Source: Unio delphinus
Taxonomy: Eukaryota; Mollusca; Bivalvia; Unionida; Unionidae
Assembly: GCA_029339505.1 (NCBI GenBank)
Contig: JAQISU010000210.1
Coordinates: forward strand, 12,553,501 to 12,617,500
Direction: 5' to 3'
DNA length: 64,000 nt
Part shown: piece by piece, positions 8,214 to 16,510 of the stretch
How the letters are laid out: each line of letters begins with the position of its first letter
Position numbering within the stretch: position 1 is the first letter of the stretch
Notes under the pieces: generated by a model
Told to the model about the DNA's origin: nothing
The model's input: only the letters and a program-made list of their open reading frames with translations
Databases searched by the model: none
Program-made: the position numbers and the translations under genes

Positions 8214-8703
8214 AACTAAATTGAACTTTTTGTCCGTTCTTTTTTGAAATAGCCGTTTTGATTATTCCCGATGCAACGAAATGAACAGAAGATGAACAAA
8301 TATCGAAATGCCTACCGGCTTCATTCATAGATGAAAATATTTTTTCTTCTTTAGTTGTTGTATTCAAAGATTTCACAGGTCTCTTCCCAACCGTTTTGCA
8401 AGTGCCAGTCTTCCCTCGTTTCAAATTCTCACTCTGTGTAACAACTTCTAGATTTGATAAAGAATTATTCCTTGGATTAGAATCCTTGTGATCAATAACA
8501 AGACCATCCTCGATCAATCCATTGAAACATTCAAATACGAAACGATGATTGAAATAATTTTTCTTCTTTCCAGTGCCAAACTTCAAATACCAGTGATTAG
8601 TCACAAAACCGACCGGTTTCTTCAGTCTACGGTTTCTTACAACACCATCACTGGATGCTTCATAATTTGTAATCAAGGGATGCTGTCTGAATTCTTGGTT
8701 CAT
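8206..8703 (-). CDS. NUMOD4-HNH homing-type endonuclease (165 aa)
   Basis: Residues about 5-45 form the NUMOD4-like DNA-binding segment (YEASSDGVVRNRR). Residues about 50-95 form an HNH nuclease fold: NHRF, then IDHKDSNPRNNSLSNLEVVT with the His-Asn-Asn metal-binding pattern. Residues about 108-165 resemble a NUMOD1 helix-turn-helix. Such proteins cut DNA at long sites and are common in phages, giant viruses and organelle introns. Here it is free-standing, 14 bp from the zinc-ribbon gene and overlapping the next gene by 8 bp. It may be a selfish passenger or may serve genome processing. The frame is intact, which suggests recent activity. Confidence 0.85.
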   Translation of the reverse strand: MNQEFRQHPLITNYEASSDGVVRNRRLKKPVGFVTNHWYLKFGTGKKKNYFNHRFVFECFNGLIEDGLVIDHKDSNPRNNSLSNLEVVTQSENLKRGKTGTCKTVGKRPVKSLNTTTKEEKIFSSMNEAGRHFDICSSSVHFVASGIIKTAISKKNGQKVQFSYV

Positions 8704-8717
8704 TCGTATACATAATA

Positions 8718-9059
8718 CTATTGTTTGTCTAATTCATTGTTTGGTTCAATAATGAATCTTTCGATGTAGTCTTGAGGGGTTCTTATGATTTTGTCAAGGA
8801 CGTTGTCAGCGTCAGAGACCTTTTCAGGGTCATAATTTCTGATTGATTGTCCATTTTGTATTCTTTTATCATAATAACGCTTCAATTCCCTGTATCGCTT
8901 ACCACCGCAATTCAGACACAATTGTGATTTCCCCCTGACCCCAACCCCACATCGAATACAGGGTAACGGACCAAGGCTTCCACGACGAAAGCTTTGCATA
9001 TGATACCCACAGAACTCATTTCTGCATGATTTGTTACACGGGATTACTGATCCAATCAT
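8718..9059 (-). CDS. Zinc-ribbon protein of the provirus (113 aa)
   Basis: Cysteine and histidine pairs suggest two metal sites. The first lies near residues 8-20 (CNKSC, FCGYH) and the second at about 34-55 (CIRCGVG, then CLNCGGKR). After these comes a charged helical region (about 56-70) and a polar tail. Nucleic-acid binding or a transcription-factor role is likely for such ribbons. I recall similar small proteins near the polymerase in animal Polinton-like elements, but no exact family name is claimed. It is divergent from the polymerase gene, whose start is 63 bp away, so the short gap may hold a two-way promoter. Confidence 0.6.
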   Translation of the reverse strand: MIGSVIPCNKSCRNEFCGYHMQSFRRGSLGPLPCIRCGVGVRGKSQLCLNCGGKRYRELKRYYDKRIQNGQSIRNYDPEKVSDADNVLDKIIRTPQDYIERFIIEPNNELDKQ

Positions 9060-9122
9060 AAGTCATTTGCAGTGATTCATTATACATAAATCTTTCATTT
9101 AAATGCTTGTTTTAATTATAGC

Positions 9123-9590
9123 ATGAGGGAGTTCAAGAGATTGACTTCGAAAAATGCTAAATTCAATACTGATAGAGAGTTTAAGAGATTATTGAAAAAT
9201 AATATCGATAAACCCAAAAAACGTCCAATAGACGGAAACATGAAGGAGTTTAAGAGATTATTGAAAATTAATCTCGATAGACCCAAACGTCCAAGAGACG
9301 GAAACAAACGTCCAAGAGAAGGAAACATGAAGGAGTTTAAGAGATTATTGAAAATTAATCCAAAATTTAATATCGATAGACCCAAAAAATGTAACAAACG
9401 TCCAAGAGACGGAAACATGAAAGAGTTTAAGAGATTATTGAAAATTAATCCTAGATTTAATCGCGATAGACCCAAAAAACGTTTAATAGACAGAAACATG
9501 AGAGAGTTTAAGAGATTATTGAAAATTAATCCTAGATTTAATCGCGATAGACCTAAAAAACGTAACAAGAAATTACCTTGGAAGGATGTT
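9123..9590 (+). repeat. Coding tandem repeat at the polymerase N-terminus
   Basis: A unit of roughly 66-84 bp encoding variants of MKEFKRLLKINPRFNRDRPK is repeated about five to six times. Units differ by whole-codon insertions such as KRPRDGN. The repeat is so regular that the antisense strand is open too (9116-9568), which is only a shadow. Confidence 0.85.
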
Positions 9591-12500
9591 CAATTCAATC
9601 TTGATATAGTTTCTAATACACCCAAGAATAAAATTCTTGATAAAGCCATCAGAGACTGTTTTAATGAATTCAAGCGTGATGGAGCATCTTATTGTTGGTC
9701 AACATTTCGAATTGATGGTGTTGTTGACGCTACCATGAATGATGAAAAAGCAGCAGTGATAATTTCACGTCTTGGGGAAGAAAGTCATTTTTTCTGAATA
9801 AAATTCCTTATCCGTGAGGATGGAAAATGGATTATTAGAGATAAATTTGAACCTATCTTGAAGGGCAAAAAAACTATCACCGTGAATCAGGATTCAAAAC
9901 CAGGAATTTTGACCGGAATTGATAAACCCTACTACGAAAGATCTTATCCTGTCACAGCAGTTGTTTACGGGATCTATCCGCTCAATGAAAAACCTGATAT
10001 TTCAAAACTAGCACCCATGAAATATTCGACAGGGCTCAATTGTGTAGCAGAACGAATAATAGAACACTTCACAAATGCGTCCCGGGGGAATAAACTAACT
10101 GATCTAAGACGAAAAAAAATAACCGAGTGGGAATTAACGGTAAAAGAGTATGGGGCAACAATTCAGGATATAATTAAATTAGAAACATCATTGAGATTTC
10201 CAATATCGGTAAGAACAATCACCGGTGAAGTATTAAAAGAACCGAAATATCAATCAAAAAAAGGAAACCCAATTGAAATTATTGATCATAACGAACACGC
10301 GTGGTCATCTGCAGTAACAATATTCCCACGGGATAGAACCGTAAAATATATCCCCCAAACTGAAGAGTTTTTTTCAGAGCAGAAATTATTTGATGCTATT
10401 TACCATTTGAGTAAAAACGATCCTGTGTCAATGTGGCTATTTCATAGTACTTCAGACGAAGAATGCAAATTTGATCAGTTTGTAAGGCCCAACGGAGAAT
10501 TATACCGTACTGAAGAACTGCATAATCAAATGAAACAACTAGCTAGTGAGTTTTCTGGGGAGGGGGAAGACAACGATCAATTATTAGCAAACTGTTTTAC
10601 ACTACCATCAATTGCAGCACATTTTGCTAGAAAGAAAAACGCGTGGAAACCAACACGAAGTGAGTTTTTATCAGATGTCAAATTATCCTGTCTTGAATAC
10701 AGCCATGGAGGATTATGGAATACAAAATACGACCCTGAAACCGTTATTTCAGTTGATATGATTGCGTGTTATCCAGGAAGTTTTCTTGGGTATGGAGAAT
10801 GCGAGAAATATTTCAAACGATTTGGACACCCCACACACGAAATGACCCGTGTTGCTATTAATGGACCACTGCCTGATTTTGATTTAACCGGATTCGCTTG
10901 TGTGGTATCATTTGAAATGGCTGAAGGACTTCATCCGTGTAGTTATCTTTGGATTGGTAAACACATGTCTGAAAAACACTGGATGCCAATAGTGTTATTA
11001 CGATATATGCTTGATTGTAAGATGTTAAAATCATTAATTGTCAGTGAAGCAATTATATCCTATCGAGCACAGAAATCAGTCTGGTTACCCCAACCTGATC
11101 TAGAAAAAATAATTAGCGAACAGCGAAAACTGTTTCCTGATTTTAATGAACAACAAATCATGAATTGGTCCAAACAGTTATTTGAAATCAGAAACAACGA
11201 AGCAAAAGATCTCAGTAGAAGAATAATCGGTAAATTTACCCAGGGTGGTAAATATGACAATACAAGATATTCTTCACAGTTAATTATAGACAATGCTGAA
11301 TACGATTTTGTAACCGCGGATTTAACGAATAGGGGCCTATATGTCAATCGTAAAGACGCATTTCTGTCCGATGGAACCAAATTGGGTACAATTGTTACCT
11401 ACAATGATGGATACAATCCGCAGTACACACATTTGAGAGCTTCTATGCTCGGTTATGCTTCTATTAATCTGTTTTCAATGATCAATAGATTTCCTACCAC
11501 CGCAGTTAGAGTTGCTACTGACTCATTTTACATAAATAGCAAAATGGCTGATTTTAAGGCTACTGGCAACGAGAATTGGGGGTCATGGAGAATTAAGAAG
11601 GAAATGCTTCATGATTATATTCCATCAGCAGATGTTACCATTGAAAATAATTATTTAGAAAGCAATCAGTGTTCAGAATTTTCTAATGCGCCACCGATTT
11701 CTGATCCAATATGCCTGTATAAAACAGTTTATTTAAACGGCTGTGGTGGGTCAGGAAAAACAACCCGGGCAATTGAGTTATTTCGTGTTTCCAATCCAAA
11801 CATGATTGTACTAACACCGACTCACAGACTTGCAAGAGAAATGATACAGAGAGGGGTAAATGCCTGCACTTATCACAGCTTTTTCCGATGGAAGGGAGAT
11901 AAATGGACTCCTGAGCGCATGGGAGAGAAATTTATTCCTGAAATCATGATTTGGGATGAAATAGACACAGTGTCAGAAGATGTATTAAAAAAATTTCTTG
12001 AGTGGTTGTTATTGACAAATACAAAAATCGTCATGTGCGGTGATCACGGCCAACCACCACCATTTGTCGGTGCATCCCCACATGAATGGCTAAGGGGTTT
12101 TGCAGACTATTATGAAGAAATTGATACCGATCATAGATCACTTGATAATGAATTAAAAGAATTTAAGAAACTAATTAGATTACAACCGGATAGAATCCAG
12201 TGTGAAATAGCCCGTGAAATAATTTCGGAAACTCCCATGAATGATTTCTGGGAAGCATGGAGACCAAATGATTTGATCATTGCAAGTAGAAAAATAGTCA
12301 GGGACACACTTCAGATGAAATTATTTGAATTGCATAAACAAAAATTTGCAACACTTCCAGTGCCTCTTTGTTATAGGCCTTCGGATACACGAAAACAGAA
12401 CATTGAAGTTGATATTCCAGGACAAAGTGAAAAAAAAATTCTCGTATTAAATGATATTGTGCTGGTTGATATCAATGTCGTTGAAGATGCATTGCGTGCT

Positions 12501-12974
12501 AATAAATCCCCATGGACGCTAGGATACGCAGCAACAATACACTCTTCACAGGGATTGACTATATCAGATACAATTGTTTGGATAGTAGTTAATCGCATAG
12601 AATGGTCGAATTTAGTCTATCTTTCAGTATCCAGAGTACGAAAAATAAATCAACTTCGAAGAATTGTTTTCGATGATAATGACACCACAATAGATGATAT
12701 TGATATTAAAATTATTGATAAAAAACTCTCCGGTTACAAACAACAGGACAAAAAAAAACAACGAGAATTTGATATTGATGCTGGATTAATAATCACTTTG
12801 AAGAAACAACAGAATAATCACTGCGCAAGTTGCAATTGTATAATGCGTTGGCAGTATTCGGATAAGGATCCTCGCCAATTCACCGTTGACAGAAAAAACA
12901 ACAATCTCGGTCATGTCAGAAATAATGTGATGTTGACTTGTCTTGAGTGCAATAGACGCAACGGTGCTAGTTAA
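9123..12974 (+). CDS. DNA polymerase B - SF1 helicase - HNH fusion, interrupted by one TGA
   Basis: One frame runs from 9123 to 12974 (1283 codons) apart from a TGA at 9795-9797 (codon 225). After an N-terminal set of about five basic 24-residue repeats (codons 1-155) comes a unique region, then the family-B palm. Motif A is SVDMIACYP (catalytic Asp545), the motif-B region is IIGKFTQGGK (about 700), and motif C is ATDS (Asp800). A superfamily 1 helicase follows: Walker A NGCGGSGKTT (Lys879), Walker B IWDEID (Asp945), then CGDHGQPPP, a TIHSSQGLT motif and LSVSRVR. The end (about 1225-1283) is an HNH nuclease with CASC and CLEC metal pairs. The protein should replicate and unwind the viral genome. 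Sequence beyond the stop is conserved-looking, so the stop is recent, read through, or an error. It ends overlapping the integrase by 8 bp. Confidence 0.9.
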
Positions 12975-13911
12975 GACCCCGTGGTGGCAATTGAGTATCC
13001 TCGGGTATTATTTGTAATTGTTGTCTAGTAAAAACCTGGTGAGCGGCAGTTGAATCCAGTTTATAGACTGGAGGTCTACCCTTAGATCGTGTTATACTAG
13101 ATATCTTGTGTGCAGTAACACTCCAAATAGGATCAGTAGCTCTTTTTCTGCCACCCTCAAGCTCTCCTGGTTCATATAAATACCTCACAATGACATTACT
13201 ACCAAGAATTGGTTCTTTGAAATCTTTTTGTGGTTTTTCAGGTATTGACTTCTTTTTAATCGCGTTGATAGGTTTCATGTTGATTGTTCTAATAATCTCG
13301 TTATTCAGTGCAGTAATCACAGATGGTAATCTTTTAACCCATTGACGGGATCTTTTTTCTTGGATGAATTCTTTTGCGTATTGATATCCAAATAACCGCT
13401 CAGCAAGGGTTTTATTAAACCGTTCTACAATTGCCTGATCACGATGCAGTGCAGTATGCCTCCGTCTGATAGTGACATTGTGATATTTCATCGTTGTTAA
13501 AACAGCACCCTGAAATTCCTTGCCAGGATCAATTTGTAATAGATTTGGCCAGTGCGGAGGACCTCGTCGATAAATCCTTTCAAATGCAGAAGCCACTTCA
13601 GTGGCTTATATTGTTTTTAACGGTTCTGCTTCTTTGTATCGACTTGCAATATCAACTACGGTTAATGCGTATTTGTAACCGTGGTCATGTGGCAGAAATA
13701 ATAGATCAGCCTGATGAACTTCATTGGGTCCGGTTACATCAAAATGCGAGACATTAATTTGTTTAGGCGGTGGTAAGTAAATTTGCCATAGTGCCTGTTT
13801 GGATAACCAATGAGCCGCAGTGGTTTTTTTCACTTTTGCAGCACTAGCGAGTTTATGGATTGCTGATTTACCCCTCCAGTATCCTCTTGGGGAATAATAA
13901 ATAGATTCCAT
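12967..13911 (-). CDS. Retroviral-type (rve) integrase, interrupted by one TAA
   Basis: From the ATG at 13911 there are 314 codons; codon 102 (13606-13608) is TAA and the frame continues unbroken on both sides. The catalytic triad is visible: Asp69 in HQADL, Asp128 in QIDPG, and Glu163 in IVERF, giving the D,D-35-E spacing. An N-terminal helical/DNA-binding part precedes it. A C-terminal basic SH3-like part follows (about 230-300) with TDPIWSV. It would join the linear genome to host DNA and make the short target duplication seen here. The open frame begins at a GTG (13932), but the ATG at 13911 is 7 bp beyond the upstream PLA2 stop and more likely. The gene converges on the polymerase with an 8-bp overlap. 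Confidence 0.9.
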
Positions 13912-13918
13912 GTTGTTA

Positions 13919-14439
13919 TTAATTACCAGCACCTAACATCAATTTACTTTTCATAGCCGATTTTATCAAAAATGAAGCCAATTTTTCTTTGAAGGATTTA
14001 TCAGGAATAGCATTTAACGCATGAATTAATTTCACATCTGCTAGATGCCTGTGTTGCAGATTATTGCTTTTATAAGAGACATCATGAAGGTGACATGCCT
14101 TATCAATAGCGTTTATTGGTTCTTCACCGGGGTTGGATTGGTTATGATTATTGAGTCTGATATCTAATCGTGTTCCGGGGCCACAGTAGCTATATCCTGG
14201 AAGGTGTTTTTCTCCAGGGTATTTCCCCCATGGGGTTCCAGGGAATTTTGCTAATTTGGCAGCGATATCACCTCCTCCTTTTTTTTTAAAGGTTCCTTGG
14301 GTTTAGAAACAAATCTAAATTTCTTTGTACTACACTGTACGCATTTACCAGAAAGCGCTGATCGGTTATTTTTTGTTGTAATCGTCGTCAAGTGATCTGT
14401 GCCAGTACGTTTTTTACACTTCACACAATATAGATCCAT
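13919..14439 (-). CDS. Zinc-ribbon / phospholipase A2 protein, frame broken in an A9 run
   Basis: The first part (14251-14439, 62 aa) has CVKC and CVQC pairs forming a zinc ribbon. At nine T on the plus strand (14279-14287) the frame shifts by -1. The next frame then reads to a TAA at 13919. This second part has the PLA2 calcium loop YCGPG (about 14185-14199) and the His-Asp active-site motif HDVSY (about 14074-14088). That combination is known from parvovirus and adintovirus-type capsid proteins, where it opens endosomal membranes. In related elements I believe both parts form one protein, so the break is probably an indel. The sequence there (TTA AAA AAA AAG) could also support -1 frameshifting. 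Its start is only 5 bp from that of the ATPase on the other strand. Confidence 0.75.
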
Positions 14440-14444
14440 AATTT

Positions 14445-15116
14445 ATGTATAGAGATATAAATATAATTGATTTTTCAGCAACTAAAACAAGAGAACCGGT
14501 TAAGCATCATGCAGCGCTACCAAACTCTATCCGCGCAATTATAATCGGGCCATCTGGATCCGGCAAGACGCAATTGTTGCTCAATTTAATAATGAGATGG
14601 ATGAAGTGGGATAAGTTGTATTTAATTGCCCCTAGCGTAGATGATCAACGATGCTATGAAGTGCTAAAAGATTTTAATGAAAACGCTTCAGAGATTGCCG
14701 GCGAGGATGTTATTGAATTTATAACCGATATTGACGAGGCACCATCAGTAGAAGACCTCGATGGAAGTATCAACAATTTAGTTGTATACGACGATGTAAT
14801 GTTAGATAAACAAAAAAACCCAGCTAGAATATTTTCCCGAGGCAGGCACAAAAACACGGATGTGATCTATGTCACTCAACGCTACACACAAATACCAAAA
14901 GTGATTCGCGATAATTGTAATGTGTTGTGCGTGTTTAATGGAGTTGATACACATACGCTACGAAATATTTGGCAGACATGGTGCTCCGATATGGATTTCA
15001 ATCAATTTAGAAATTTCTTTAGTCATGCTCAGTCTGCCCCACACGGATTTGTAACAATAAATTTACATGACCCTCGAACACGATATCGTATCGGACTGGA
15101 TCAAATATTCGGTTGA
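14445..15116 (+). CDS. Genome-packaging ATPase, A32/FtsK-HerA type (223 aa)
   Basis: Walker A is GPSGSGKT (residues 35-42). Walker B is VVYDD (about 109-113). A downstream VTQR motif (about 144-147) fits the sensor/arginine region of this family. Length is normal for Polinton packaging ATPases. It would pump the genome into preformed capsids. The last eight codons and the stop lie inside the right inverted repeat, so the same residues are encoded, reversed, at the left end (318-342). The gene diverges from the zinc-ribbon/PLA2 gene across a 5-bp gap, so its promoter must lie within that gene. The frame is intact. Confidence 0.9.
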   Translation: MYRDINIIDFSATKTREPVKHHAALPNSIRAIIIGPSGSGKTQLLLNLIMRWMKWDKLYLIAPSVDDQRCYEVLKDFNENASEIAGEDVIEFITDIDEAPSVEDLDGSINNLVVYDDVMLDKQKNPARIFSRGRHKNTDVIYVTQRYTQIPKVIRDNCNVLCVFNGVDTHTLRNIWQTWCSDMDFNQFRNFFSHAQSAPHGFVTINLHDPRTRYRIGLDQIFG

Positions 15117-15305
15117 AGACGAATGGAGGCTTAGTCATTTTTTTGATTTCATTGATTTCATTGATTTTTCATTATTATTTTTTGCCTGATTTCATTATTA
15201 TTTTTTGCCTGATCATTGATTTTTTTGCCTGATTTCATTGTTTTAAGCCTGATTTCATTGAAAACTTGTTTAAAAAATGTTGTCCGGCTCACCCCCTCTG
15301 CTGCT
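15092..15305 (-). repeat. Right terminal inverted repeat (214 bp)
   Basis: Reverse-complement partner of 129-342, with the same length and a few compensating indels. Its inner 25 bp are coding (ATPase C-terminus). Confidence 0.95.
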
Positions 15306-15311
15306 CCCAGA
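15306..15311. repeat. Right target-site duplication
   Basis: CCCAGA, matching 124-129. Host sequence resumes here and can be followed base for base in the paralogous locus from about 42112. Confidence 0.85.
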
Positions 15312-15944
15312 CATATCGTTTTGCTTAAATTATATCATAAAGGAGATTGTGATGTTCGAAACGAGTTATGTTTATTGTCATTTTATTTTGCTTCCATTGG
15401 GCAATGCACTTAAATTGACTGGCATGTAAAAAATTAAATGTAGTCGCCCACAAATTCTAATAAATACAGAAAAATGTGCATTTGAACAATGTTAGAATAG
15501 ATTTGACAAAGGTTAGCATAATGTTATTTCATAAAGTTAAAATTTTCATAGGTTTGAATTTATGGGAGGTATTTATTTATGTGTAAATATAAATGGGCAG
15601 TTATTTTTAACATGTGAACACAGGCCATCATAAAAAGCATTTATCACTGAACAGTTATCAGGACGACATATCACGTGGGGCTAAAGCTACCGTATATCAC
15701 CATATCTTAATTCATATAAAGAGGGTAGTCTGTTACTTATGTCTTGATTCTCACTCTTCTCTTTTTATATTTTACTACATGTTTATTATTTTATATCTTT
15801 CTTTATTTATTGAATATTATCATATACATGAAAATTTACCTTCATGATCATAACGATAGGTCAAGATATGTAATGGAAGCGTACGGGCTCTTGTTGAAAC
15901 TATATATTAAAATAGCTTTATTGTTATTGTTAGTGTAGGGTTTA

Positions 15945-16110
15945 ATGCCATTTTTCAGCACAAGATAGGCTATACATGGCGGCAAGTATTAATGGTGGAG
16001 GAAGAACTCGGGAAAGTCTTGGAAAGAAACCACGCTGACAGAGGTGAGATAGAAGTGATCCGTAACGGAGAGCGCTTTAGACCGTTCGGCCAATCGGGGT
16101 CCCTAAATAG
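15945..16110 (-). repeat. tRNA-derived SINE fragment (family B)
   Basis: Matches the full family-B SINE at 57635-57887 in both tail (GGCTATACATGGCGGC) and tRNA-like head (GAGCGCTTTAGACC). A copy lies at the equivalent place in the duplicate (about 42775-42925), so it predates the duplication. Confidence 0.75.
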
Positions 16111-16374
16111 CTTTATGTTTGTTTGTCAACAGGTACACTATGTGCTGTAATTTGGTATTTAGTCAATGCTGGTGCCTAGTTTACTTCTCTTAAAACTCAT
16201 TTTTCTATTTCTCGTTTGCACTTTTCATTTTCAATGACAGTTTTACGTTTAGTCCTTGATCTATCCTATACAATTTATTTTCGAATCAATACACCTTGAC
16301 ACATCGAGTTGGCATGGGGATTATTTAATTTTCTTCAGAAAAGATCCTAACTATTATAGTTTCCTAACCTAATC

Positions 16375-16510
16375 TCCTAACGCTGACAGCCAGGCAGCGC
16401 AACAGTTAGTACCATTTTGACAACTACTTGGTATGACTCGGCCGGGAATCGAACACACGACCACCTGCATCTGAGGCGCACGTTCTAACTACTAGGACAC
16501 AGGAGCGTTG
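16375..16510 (-). repeat. tRNA-derived SINE fragment (family C)
   Basis: On the minus strand there is a tRNA-like head with a B box (GTTCGATTCCCGG) and an A-box-like start. The equivalent copy is at about 43370-43580. It is followed by one to two units of the 46-48 bp minisatellite that is expanded in the duplicate. Confidence 0.7.

Larger units (their letters stand above)
129..15305. mobile_element. Polinton/Maverick-like endogenous DNA virus, nearly complete
   Basis: A 15.2-kb unit bounded by 214-bp terminal inverted repeats and a short target duplication. It encodes the Polinton hallmark set: family-B DNA polymerase, retroviral-type integrase, adenain-like cysteine protease, A32/FtsK-like packaging ATPase and a capsid protein, plus minor virion proteins and a PLA2-domain protein. 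Structural genes are all on the minus strand on the left. Replication and integration genes lie on the right on both strands. The reading frames are mostly long and intact, unlike the relics further right, so the insertion is fairly young. Damage seen: TGA in the polymerase, TAA in the integrase, and three frame breaks in poly(A) runs. The polymerase-helicase fusion separates it from the canonical Polinton polymerase seen as a relic at 32-36 kb. Confidence 0.93.

Noticed and set aside
9116..9568. Minus-strand frame of 150 codons under the polymerase N-terminus
   Set aside because: It is the antisense of a regular coding repeat; composition and periodicity follow the plus-strand protein.
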